From an uncultured Pelagibacteraceae bacterium (lineage in GTDB: Bacteria > Pseudomonadota > Alphaproteobacteria > Pelagibacterales > Pelagibacteraceae): a DNA stretch of 43,206 bases. Within the stretch, counting starts at the first letter, position 1. Each line of letters begins with the position of its first letter. The notes beneath the pieces were generated by a model, which did no database searches, was not told where the DNA came from, and was given only the letters and a program-made list of their open reading frames with translations. The stretch spans positions 7,501-50,706 of the forward strand of contig CACABD010000002.1 in NCBI GenBank assembly GCA_902530715.1, written 5' to 3'. Shown piece after piece: positions 30,266-38,009 of the stretch. The position numbers were made by a program, and so were the translations under genes.

Positions 30266-31588
30266 ATGGTGAAAGTTGTTATTAAAAAAAGGGTTAATCA
30301 ATTTAATGAAGTAATTAATGTAGATGGAGACAAAAGTTTATCCATAAGATCATTGTTAATTGGTTCTCAGTCTTTTGGGATTTGCAAAATTAAAAATTTG
30401 CCTAAATCTGAGGATATTTTGAGTACAATAAGTGGATTAAAAAAATTAGGTATTAAAATTTATTTCAGAAATAAAATATGTTTTATATACGGTAAAGGGC
30501 TTAACGGATTTGATTACAAAAAAAATATTGTCATAAATGCAGGTAATTCAGGAACATTTGCTAGACTTTTACTTGGTTTATTAATCAAGTCACCATATGA
30601 ATTAAAAATTATTGGAGATAAAAGTCTATCTAGGCGGGATTTTAAGAGAATTATTAATCCATTAGAACAATTTGGAGCAAAATTTATTGCAAATAAAAAA
30701 AAAACTCTTCCTCTAAAAATTTTAGGTTCGGAATATTTAAAACCGATAAATTTTTTTGAAAAAAAAGGTTCGGCGCAATGTAAAAGTTCGGTAATCTTGG
30801 CTGCTCTAAATACACCTGGCAAAACCACTATTGTTGCTAAAAAATCCAGAAATCATACTGAGTTACTTCTAAAACACTTAAAGTTGCCTATAAAAGTATT
30901 AAGTAATAAAAAACACGACCTAATCGAAATAACTGGTCAAAGACAGTTCAAATCTTTTGACTATGTTATACCAGGGGACATGAGCTCAAGTGCTTTTTTT
31001 ATCGTGCTTACTCTACTTTCAAGAAATTCTAAACTTAAAATTAAAAATATAAATATTAATCCGTCACGGACAGGATTCATAAAAATAATAAATAAAATGG
31101 GAGCAAAAGTAAAATTTGCAAATAAACGAAATAATTACGGCGAGTTAATTGCTGATGTTTGTGTAGTCAGTCAAAGAAAATTTAAAGCTATTAATTGTCC
31201 AATTGAATTAAATAGTAATGCTATAGACGAGTTTTTAATAATTTTTTTGATAGCCTCAAAAGCATCTGGAATATCTTATTTTAAGAAACTTGGAGAGTTA
31301 AATAAAAAGGAAAGTCCAAGACTGGAATTAGCTTCGATGATACTTAAGAAAATGGGAGTAAAAACTGAAACAAGTAAAGACTCAATAAAAATTTTTGGTA
31401 ATCCAAATTTAAAAGTGAATAAAAAAATTTTAATAAATAATTTTTATAAAGATCATAGAATTTTCATGACTTCTGTAATTGCAGCATTATGTTTTGGAGG
31501 AGAATGGACTATTGAGGATGGAGAGTCACATATGAGTTCTTTTCCATCATTTTTAAGAATTTTGAGAAAAATGGGTTACAAATTTTAA
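30266..31588 (+). CDS. aroA: 3-phosphoshikimate 1-carboxyvinyltransferase (EPSP synthase)
   Basis: A 440-residue EPSP synthase. GDKSLSIRSL keeps the K-S-x-S-x-R substrate-binding set, NAGNSGTFARLL is the NAGT block, GDKSLSRRDF the Arg loop, SAQCKSSVILAAL the Q-containing block, and DHRIFMTS the late Arg. The usual KESDR appears as KESPR, so E and R remain. The S1 gene normally follows aroA via cmk; here no cmk intervenes. Sequence is divergent but catalytically complete. Confidence 0.94.
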   Translation: MVKVVIKKRVNQFNEVINVDGDKSLSIRSLLIGSQSFGICKIKNLPKSEDILSTISGLKKLGIKIYFRNKICFIYGKGLNGFDYKKNIVINAGNSGTFARLLLGLLIKSPYELKIIGDKSLSRRDFKRIINPLEQFGAKFIANKKKTLPLKILGSEYLKPINFFEKKGSAQCKSSVILAALNTPGKTTIVAKKSRNHTELLLKHLKLPIKVLSNKKHDLIEITGQRQFKSFDYVIPGDMSSSAFFIVLTLLSRNSKLKIKNININPSRTGFIKIINKMGAKVKFANKRNNYGELIADVCVVSQRKFKAINCPIELNSNAIDEFLIIFLIASKASGISYFKKLGELNKKESPRLELASMILKKMGVKTETSKDSIKIFGNPNLKVNKKILINNFYKDHRIFMTSVIAALCFGGEWTIEDGESHMSSFPSFLRILRKMGYKF

Positions 31589-31708
31589 GAAATCTTTAAG
31601 TATTAAAAAATTGACCTAAAAAAGCTTAATTTATCAGTTATTTAACTTTTTTTTGTTTCTTGATTAATTTAACGAAATTCTCTAAAAACTCTTCCTTTAA
31701 AATAACTA
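31589..31708 (+). promoter_or_regulatory. aroA-rpsA gap, probable rpsA leader and promoter region
   Basis: A 120-base AT-rich gap, long for this window, holding a TTGACC hexamer (near 31612) and a later TTGATT, but no convincing -10 partner stands out. S1 is usually made from its own strong promoter and autoregulated through its leader. No cmk remnant is recognisable here in any frame. Confidence 0.35.
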
Positions 31709-33463
31709 ATGGAAATTTATAAACAAACAAACACTGCTGCAACTAAAGAATTTGAAAAGCTTCTTGATAACCAGATATCTAAAACTAAAAATATAATTGA
31801 AGGTAAAATCATAGAGGGGACTGTGACCAAAATTGGTGAGAAATACGTATTTCTATTCATAGAAGGTCTAAAATCTGAACCCCTAGTAGATATAAATGAG
31901 TTAAAAACATTGGGACAAGAAAATAAAATTAAAATTGGAGAAAAAATTCAGGTGCTACTTGAGAGAATTGAAGATAAAAATGGTGAAGTAGTTGTTTCGG
32001 CTAGTAAAGCTCATAAGATTAAAGGTTGGGATATTCTCGTCAAAGCCTTTGAAAATAATGAACCAATTATGGGAAAGATAACAAGCAAATGTAAAGGGGG
32101 AGTAATAGTTGAACATATAGATACAGGTTCACTTATGTTCTGTCCTGGTTCACAAATTTCAGATATTCCAATTAAAGACATTTCACACTTGATGAATGAG
32201 CCACAAAAGTTTGCTTTAATTAAAATGGACAAAGTTAGAGGTAACGCATGTGTTTCTAGAAGACAAATTATTTCTTCTGGTAAAAAAGAGGATAAGGCTA
32301 AAATTATTGAAAAATACAAAGAGGGAGACATAATTAAAAATGCAGTGGTGAAAGGTTACAGTTCGTTTGGCTGTTTTTTTAATGTCAACAATGAATTAGA
32401 TTGTTTAGTCCATTTACAAGAAATTAGTTATTCAAGGGTTAATCATCCCGAAGAAGTTTTTAATATAGGAGATAAACATGATTTGCTTGTGATTTCAGTG
32501 GACAAAGAAAAATTACAAATAGGATGTAGTATAAAGCAACTTTCTCCAGATCCTTTTGAAAAAATATCTAACTATGAATTAAATAAAAAGTATGAAGTTA
32601 AAGTAATAAAAATAATGGACTTTGGTGTGTTTGCTGAACTAGAGCCAGGCTTAACTACTTTGTTACATTCGAGTGAAATAAGCTGGTCTAGGAAAAACAT
32701 TTCGCCAAAAAAAGTATTCAAGGTTGGTGACAAAATAGATTGTGTAATAACTGAGATAGATAAAGATAAAAGAAGAATAGCAATCTCTTATAGATTAACG
32801 AAAGAAAATCCTTTTGATCAAATTCTAAAAGATAATCCAGTAGGTTCAGAGGTAAGCGGTATTATAAGTAGCATGAACGAATATGCAATTTATTTAAAAT
32901 TAGATGATTATGAAATTGATGCATTTCTCCATTTTAATGATCTAAGTTATACTGGTACTCCAGAGGAAATAGCAAAAAATTTTAAATTAAAAGATAAACT
33001 AAAAGTTAAAGTTCTTGAGATAAAAAAAGATGCACAAAAAGTTAGGGTTGGTTTAAAACAAACACAAAAGGATCCTTTTGATTATTTTAAAGATAAAAAA
33101 GTTAATGAAACAGTAACTGTTAAAGTTCTTTCCTCTGACAACAAAGGACTGACAGTCAAGCCCGAAGGATGTGATATAAATTTGATTATTAAAAAATCCC
33201 AAATCGCTGTATCATCATCTGATGCTAGGCCATCGAGGTTTGTTGGAGGTGAAAGAATTGATGCCGCAATTTCAGAGCTGAATATTGAAAAAAGAAAAGT
33301 TTCACTAAGTATTAAACTTTTGGAAGAATTACAGAATAAAGAGGCTGTATCAAAATTTAGTTCGCCATTATCTGGAAAAAATTTACCTTTTTCCTCATTG
33401 TCTGATAAGTTAACTTTTTCCTCATTGTCTGATAAGTTAAGTAATAAAAAAGAAAAAAAATAG
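31709..33463 (+). CDS. rpsA: 30S ribosomal protein S1
   Basis: A 584-residue S1 with six S1-type OB-fold repeats, e.g. GTVTKIGEKYVFLFIEGLKSEPLVD, VKGYSSFGCFFNVNNELDCLVHLQEI and VIKIMDFGVFAELEPGLTTLLHSSEIS. It binds mRNA leaders on the 30S subunit, important where Shine-Dalgarno sequences are weak, as in most of this window. The C-terminal end carries an exact tandem 27-base duplication (separate entry). ihfB follows after 15 bases, the usual rpsA-ihfB order. Confidence 0.97.
   Translation: MEIYKQTNTAATKEFEKLLDNQISKTKNIIEGKIIEGTVTKIGEKYVFLFIEGLKSEPLVDINELKTLGQENKIKIGEKIQVLLERIEDKNGEVVVSASKAHKIKGWDILVKAFENNEPIMGKITSKCKGGVIVEHIDTGSLMFCPGSQISDIPIKDISHLMNEPQKFALIKMDKVRGNACVSRRQIISSGKKEDKAKIIEKYKEGDIIKNAVVKGYSSFGCFFNVNNELDCLVHLQEISYSRVNHPEEVFNIGDKHDLLVISVDKEKLQIGCSIKQLSPDPFEKISNYELNKKYEVKVIKIMDFGVFAELEPGLTTLLHSSEISWSRKNISPKKVFKVGDKIDCVITEIDKDKRRIAISYRLTKENPFDQILKDNPVGSEVSGIISSMNEYAIYLKLDDYEIDAFLHFNDLSYTGTPEEIAKNFKLKDKLKVKVLEIKKDAQKVRVGLKQTQKDPFDYFKDKKVNETVTVKVLSSDNKGLTVKPEGCDINLIIKKSQIAVSSSDARPSRFVGGERIDAAISELNIEKRKVSLSIKLLEELQNKEAVSKFSSPLSGKNLPFSSLSDKLTFSSLSDKLSNKKEKK
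33387..33440 (+). repeat. Exact 2 x 27-bp tandem duplication in the rpsA 3' end
   Basis: The unit CTTTTTCCTCATTGTCTGAT plus AAGTTAA occurs twice back to back (33387-33413 and 33414-33440) without a mismatch. It repeats nine residues (TFSSLSDKL) in the unstructured S1 tail and keeps the frame. The perfect identity suggests a recent slippage event. Confidence 0.9.
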
Positions 33464-33478
33464 TATTTACAAACTAAA

Positions 33479-33766
33479 TTGTCAGTATCAAAGTCAGATT
33501 TGTTAAAACAACTAAGTCGAACTTACCCCAATCTGTTAAAAAAAAATTTATTAAAAATTTTTGATATATTTTTAAAAGAAATAAAGATAGCTTTAAAAAA
33601 TGGCGAAAGAGTAGAGTTGAGAGGATGGGGTGTTTTTTACCAAAAAACACAAAAAAGTAGAAATTCAAGAAACCCTAAAACCTCAGAAACCGTTTATACT
33701 CCAGAAAAGAAGAAAATAAATTTTAAGATGAGCAAAGAATTATTTAAAATAATTAATGAAAAATAA
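33479..33766 (+). CDS. ihfB: Integration host factor beta subunit-like HU/IHF protein
   Basis: A 95-residue HU/IHF-fold protein: SKSDLLKQLSRTYPNLLKK at the N-terminus, GERVELRGWGVFYQKT at the beta arm base and RNPKTSETV at the arm tip, ending in a FKMSKELFKIIN helix. The rpsA neighbourhood and the ELRGxG block favour IHF-beta over HU. The start is a TTG (33479), supported by the conserved N-terminus; no ATG fits. It would bend DNA as a heterodimer with IHF-alpha, which is not in this window. It overlaps pyrF by 11 bases. Confidence 0.9.
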   Translation: MSVSKSDLLKQLSRTYPNLLKKNLLKIFDIFLKEIKIALKNGERVELRGWGVFYQKTQKSRNSRNPKTSETVYTPEKKKINFKMSKELFKIINEK

Positions 33767-34415
33767 AATTTTTATTGCAATTGATACAAATAAAGTCTCC
33801 AAAGCAAAAAGAATAATCAGAGACACACAAACAAAAAAAATTAAAATAGGTTATAAATTCGGATTAGAATTTATGAATTCTAAAAATGGGAGGCGATTCA
33901 TATCAACTTTAAGAAATAAGATAATTTTCATTGATTTGAAATTAAAAGATACAGTAAATACAATGGTGTCAACTGTAAAAGCTTTAAAAGATTTAAAGAT
34001 TGATTATCTTACAGTTCATATTTCATCCGGTTTAGGAGCGTTAAAGGCTGTTAAAAAAATTTCTGGAAGAATAAAAATAATCGGAGTGACAACTTTAACT
34101 TCATTAAATGATAATGATTTAAGATTAATTGGTTATAATAAATCTGTGAAAAGTTTAGTAATCCATCAAGCTAAGCTTGCAAAAATGGCTTCTTTAGATG
34201 CTTTAGTTTGTAGCCCTTATGAAGTGAGCTCTTTAAGAAAAATTTTTAAAAAGGAAATCATAACTCCCGGTGTTCAAATTGGAAAAAGAAATTATGATCA
34301 AAAACGCTCTATGGAAGCTAAGAAAGTTAAATCCGACTGGATAGTCATTGGGCGTGCTATCACACGAGGGAATGTAAAAAAAAATATTCAAAATCTTATT
34401 GAAGAATTAAGATAA
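33756..34415 (+). CDS. pyrF: Orotidine 5'-phosphate decarboxylase
   Basis: A 219-residue OMP decarboxylase, last step of UMP synthesis. The catalytic D-x-K-x-x-D is present as FIDLKLKDTVNTM (D60, K62, D65), although the usual His after KL is Lys. VHISSGLGAL replaces the common VHASGG, and TPGVQIG replaces TPGIRP. The closing phosphate site IGRAIT is intact. Fold and catalytic residues are kept while several flanking loops have drifted. Start lies inside ihfB; the stop shares a base with trpF. Confidence 0.92.
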   Translation: MKNKIFIAIDTNKVSKAKRIIRDTQTKKIKIGYKFGLEFMNSKNGRRFISTLRNKIIFIDLKLKDTVNTMVSTVKALKDLKIDYLTVHISSGLGALKAVKKISGRIKIIGVTTLTSLNDNDLRLIGYNKSVKSLVIHQAKLAKMASLDALVCSPYEVSSLRKIFKKEIITPGVQIGKRNYDQKRSMEAKKVKSDWIVIGRAITRGNVKKNIQNLIEELR

Positions 34416-35035
34416 TGAAAATAAAAATTTGTGGTTTAAATCCAGCTAGAGATGTTCAGCTTTGTATTGATCTTAAAGTGGATTTTTTAGGTTTTGTATT
34501 TTATGACAAATCACCTAGAAATTTAGATTCGGATGATGTTAAAAAATTAAAAAACTACAAAAAGCAAAACTCATTGTATACTGCTGTTACTGTTAATCCT
34601 AGCGATGAGTTTATTCAAAACATTGTTCTTAAAAATTTCGACTACATTCAATTACATGGCTCAGAAACAATAGAGAGAGTAAAAGAGATAAAGTCCATGG
34701 GATTAAAAGTTATTAAAGCAATTAAAATTAAAGATGAGATTGATATTAAAAATTATAGAAAATACAATGAAGCTGATTTAATATTGTTTGATACGCCTGG
34801 AATGGAACAATCAATAAAATTCCCTGAAAACCTTATTGCTAAACTTCCGAAAGGAGAAAGATTTGCTGTAGCAGGTTCAATTTCAGAACATAATATTGAT
34901 AATATGATAAAATTAGGGGTTAACTTTTTTGATTTATCGTCTAGTTTGGAATCTAAATTTGGACAAAAAGATCACCTAAAGATAAAAAATTTTATGAAAA
35001 AAATTAATAATTCAAATGAAAATACCTCCATTTAA
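34415..35035 (+). CDS. trpF: Phosphoribosylanthranilate isomerase, divergent
   Basis: A 206-residue (beta/alpha)8 protein. The catalytic pair is visible, Cys6 in KICG and Asp126 in LFDTP. KVDFLGFVFYDKSPR and IQLHG are standard. However, the phosphate-gripping loops have changed: the GGTG/GGNG stretch after Asp126 is missing (DTPGMEQSIKF), LAGGL is VAGSI, and VSSGVE is LSSSLE. TrpF converts phosphoribosylanthranilate to CdRP. Position (pyrF/ihfB side of trpB) is canonical. Reading frame intact; activity or substrate may differ. Confidence 0.88.
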   Translation: MKIKICGLNPARDVQLCIDLKVDFLGFVFYDKSPRNLDSDDVKKLKNYKKQNSLYTAVTVNPSDEFIQNIVLKNFDYIQLHGSETIERVKEIKSMGLKVIKAIKIKDEIDIKNYRKYNEADLILFDTPGMEQSIKFPENLIAKLPKGERFAVAGSISEHNIDNMIKLGVNFFDLSSSLESKFGQKDHLKIKNFMKKINNSNENTSI

Positions 35036-36266
35036 AGAACATAATCCACCTGATAATTTGGGTTATTGGACCAATAAAAAAACAGGTGAGAAATATGGTG
35101 GACAATATATCAGTCCTCTGCTTATCCCTAATCTTAAAAAAGTTGAGACAGGATTTAAAAAAGCAATGAAAAACAAGAAATTCTTAGCTGACCTTGAAGA
35201 ACAACTTGTTAATCATATTGGTATTGTGACACCAATTCTGAGAAGTAAAGAACTTGAGGAAATAGCTGGAGGAGAAAAAAAAGTAGGAAAAATTTTTCTT
35301 AAAAGAACTGATCTTCATCATGACAGTTCTCATAAACCCGTAAGTGCTTTTAGCTCAGTTTTTTTTGCTAAACATATTCTCAAAGCCAAGAAAATAATTA
35401 CTGAAACCGGTGCCTCAATGAACGCTAGAGCTGTAGCCTCAGCATGTGCCAAACTAAACCTTTCTGTTGAAGTGCACATCGGTGCACTTGATGCGGAAAA
35501 GGTTTCCTTAAATAAAGATATAACTGAACTTTACGGTGCAGATATAAAAGTATGTCACGACTCTACAAAGTCGCTTTTGCCAGCGATGGCCGCAGCTCTT
35601 CGAAGTTGGCAAAGTGATCCTACCGCAATGTACGTTGTAGGTTCTGTATGTGGGCCTCACCCATATCCTTTAATGGTTAGAACTTTTGCAAGTATAATTG
35701 GTAGAATTGCAAAAAAACAAATGAAAGATCTAATAGGTAAATCACCTTCAACTGTATTTGCAGTATGTGGAGGAGGATCAAATTTATCAGCAATAAGCTA
35801 TCCTTTTTATAATGAGAAAAGTGTTGATATTTTTGGAATAGAGTCGGCTGGAAAGGGAATTGCATCAGGAGCTCACGCAGCAACAATTACAAGTAAAGCT
35901 CCTATTGGAATTTTATTAGGTGCACGATCAAACGTTTTAATGGATGCAGATGGCCAAGTAGACCCTTCTGAAACAGAGGCCAGTGGGCTTGATTTCAGTG
36001 GAACAGGACCAGAAATATGTTACATGGCAAGCACAGGCAGAATAAAATTTAGAGCAACAACTGATAAAGAAGCGCAAGAAACTTTTTTAATGATGTGTAA
36101 GAAAACAGGTATACTTCCAGCTATTGAGGCATGTTATGTAATACATGCTGCGCTTAAAGAGATTAAAAAAAGAAAAAACCCTAAAGAAAATCATTTAATA
36201 CATCTATGTGGTTCGGGTGAGTCAAATGTTGCAAGAATGTTAAAATATAAAAAAGATAATGAATAA
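35016..36266 (+). CDS. trpB: Tryptophan synthase beta chain, with altered serine-binding loop
   Basis: A 416-residue PLP enzyme of TrpB1 type (YGGQYI near the start, GSVCGPHPYPLMV, GGGSN at 252-256 for PLP phosphate). The PLP lysine (K107, in SSHKPVS) and catalytic Glu (E130, in ITETGAS) are retained. The loop that grips the substrate carboxylate, almost invariant GAGQHG, reads GASMNA. HTGAHKINN reads HDSSHKPVS, and SGRGDKD reads CGSGESN. These are clustered active-site changes in an otherwise full-length protein. Start overlaps trpF by 20 bases and the end overlaps trpA by 8. Confidence 0.88.
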   Translation: MKIPPFKEHNPPDNLGYWTNKKTGEKYGGQYISPLLIPNLKKVETGFKKAMKNKKFLADLEEQLVNHIGIVTPILRSKELEEIAGGEKKVGKIFLKRTDLHHDSSHKPVSAFSSVFFAKHILKAKKIITETGASMNARAVASACAKLNLSVEVHIGALDAEKVSLNKDITELYGADIKVCHDSTKSLLPAMAAALRSWQSDPTAMYVVGSVCGPHPYPLMVRTFASIIGRIAKKQMKDLIGKSPSTVFAVCGGGSNLSAISYPFYNEKSVDIFGIESAGKGIASGAHAATITSKAPIGILLGARSNVLMDADGQVDPSETEASGLDFSGTGPEICYMASTGRIKFRATTDKEAQETFLMMCKKTGILPAIEACYVIHAALKEIKKRKNPKENHLIHLCGSGESNVARMLKYKKDNE

Positions 36267-37080
36267 AACCTTTCAAAGAATTTTTGCAAAAGCTAAATCA
36301 GAAAATAAATCTTGCTTTGTTGGTTTTGTAACTGGAATGGATCCAGATTATGAAAGTTCAAAACAGATATTAATTGAATTATCTAAATATTGTTCAGTCC
36401 TAGAAATTGGGGTGAGTTTTAATACCTCAACGTCAGATAGCTCTATAATAATGAGTGCTAATGATAGGGCGATAAAATCTGGTGCTAAAACTGAAAAAAT
36501 TTTTCAACTTATTAAGGATGTAAAAAGAGAAATAACTTCTGATACTGCTTTTGTTACAATGGGCTACTTAAACCAAATTCACGTTTATGGCATTGAGCGA
36601 TACATTGAAGACTGTAAAAAAAGTGGTGTCGATGGTTGTATTGTTGTGGACAGTAACAATGAGGCACCTGAAGACGACCAGATTTTTAAAGAACTAACTA
36701 AAAACAACATGGCTTTTATAAAATTAATTGCTCCAACTAATGATAGCAATTATATCAAGCAAAGTTTAAAAAAATGCTCTTCATGGGTATATATAGTTTC
36801 TTATGCGGGCGTAACCGGTTCAAAAGATGTGAACTTAAATAATGTTAAAAAATTATCAAAAATGATTAGAAAACAGTCTAAAATTCCTATCGGTGTAGGT
36901 TTTGGAATTAAATCTCTAGATGATGTGAAAAAAGCTTCAAAACTTGCAGATTTAGTCGTTTGTGGAAGTTCAATCGTTGAAAAAATTAAAGAGGGTTCGC
37001 AAAATGGTTTGGACAGTAAAAATTTAGCGCAATTCGTTGGGCAATATGTTAAACAACTCTCTGAAGGAGTTAAACATTGA
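36259..37080 (+). CDS. trpA: Tryptophan synthase alpha chain, divergent
   Basis: A 273-residue TIM-barrel protein. Catalytic Glu49 (LEIGVSF) and Asp60 (TSDSS) fall at the Salmonella positions, SYAGVTGSKDV matches the loop-6 block, and GVGFGI and VVCGSSIVEKI carry the phosphate glycines. Departures: PFSDPLADG is SFNTSTSDS and the PDLPxEE loop is VDSNNEAPED. It should cleave indole-3-glycerol phosphate and pass indole to TrpB, but the loop contacting TrpB is changed in step with it. The TTGA overlap links it to accD. Confidence 0.88.
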   Translation: MNKTFQRIFAKAKSENKSCFVGFVTGMDPDYESSKQILIELSKYCSVLEIGVSFNTSTSDSSIIMSANDRAIKSGAKTEKIFQLIKDVKREITSDTAFVTMGYLNQIHVYGIERYIEDCKKSGVDGCIVVDSNNEAPEDDQIFKELTKNNMAFIKLIAPTNDSNYIKQSLKKCSSWVYIVSYAGVTGSKDVNLNNVKKLSKMIRKQSKIPIGVGFGIKSLDDVKKASKLADLVVCGSSIVEKIKEGSQNGLDSKNLAQFVGQYVKQLSEGVKH

Positions 37081-38009
37081 ACTGGTTAAAGAAAACTTTA
37101 GACTTTGGGCAAAAAATTAAAAGATTTTTAAAAAAAAGACCCTCTCGTCAAGATATAGAGAATAGCGATTGGGTGTCGTGTTGCGGTCCAATTTTGAAAA
37201 AAGATTTAGAGAATAACCTTTTCGTCTGTGCAAAATGTAACAAACATCACAGAATGAGTTGTGTACAAAGATTTGACACTTTTTTTGGAAAAGGGAATTA
37301 TCAAATATTAAACACCCCTATTTCAAACAATGAAGATCCACTTTTGTGGAAAGATAAAGTTGCTTACAGTGAAAAACTTAAAGCGGCAAAAAAAAATACA
37401 AAACAAGATTGTGCTATAATGGTTGCTACAGGGAAAATTAACGATATTGAGGTAGTTGTAGCAAGCGCTAACATGGCTTTTCTTGGTGCATCAGTCTCGA
37501 TTTCAGAAGCTGAGGCCTTAGTATATGCAGTACAACATGCAATTGATAATAATAAAAGTTTTATAAATTTTTGCTCTGGTGGTGGTATGAGAATGATGAC
37601 ATCAACTATAGCATTAAATGCTGGAATGGTAAAAACAACCTTAGCAATAAATGAATTAAAGAAAAAAAAATTACCTTATATAGTATGTTTAGCTGACCCT
37701 TGTTTTGGTGGTATCCTAGCTAGTTACGCGAGTACCGCCGACATAACATTAGCTGAAGAAAATTGTTTTGCGGGCTTCGCTGGCAGAAAAGTTATAGAGG
37801 GTACTTTGAACGAACAATTACCATTAAATTTCCAGAGCGCAAGCCATTTACTATCATGTGGGTTTTTAGACGCCGAGGTTCATCGGAAAGATTTGCCTGA
37901 AAAAATTGGGTTGATACTCTCTATCTTGCTAAAGAAACAATCTAATGTAAAAATGGAAGATAGTGGACAAACTTCAGAAAATAATATCAAAACTAGAGAA
38001 GCATCATAA
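37077..38009 (+). CDS. accD: Acetyl-CoA carboxylase carboxyltransferase beta subunit, divergent
   Basis: A 310-residue AccD. The N-terminal zinc ribbon keeps one Cys pair (CAKC), but the first CxxC is contracted to CC (WVSCCGPI). The carboxyltransferase core is recognisable: AFLGASVSI, FCSGGGMRMMTS (usually GGARMQEG), LADPCFGGILASYAS, GFAGRKVIEGT, LPLNFQSASHLL. It pairs with AccA (14252) to transfer carboxylate from carboxybiotin to acetyl-CoA. The start is TTG inside the trpA stop (TTGA). Placement after trpA and before folC is the alphaproteobacterial norm. Confidence 0.9.
   Translation: MNWLKKTLDFGQKIKRFLKKRPSRQDIENSDWVSCCGPILKKDLENNLFVCAKCNKHHRMSCVQRFDTFFGKGNYQILNTPISNNEDPLLWKDKVAYSEKLKAAKKNTKQDCAIMVATGKINDIEVVVASANMAFLGASVSISEAEALVYAVQHAIDNNKSFINFCSGGGMRMMTSTIALNAGMVKTTLAINELKKKKLPYIVCLADPCFGGILASYASTADITLAEENCFAGFAGRKVIEGTLNEQLPLNFQSASHLLSCGFLDAEVHRKDLPEKIGLILSILLKKQSNVKMEDSGQTSENNIKTREAS

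Noticed and set aside
37963-38009. accD-folC overlap as a gene fusion or frameshift
   Set aside because: Both proteins have complete family-like ends; the 47-base overlap with a GTG start is consistent with the tight packing seen throughout.
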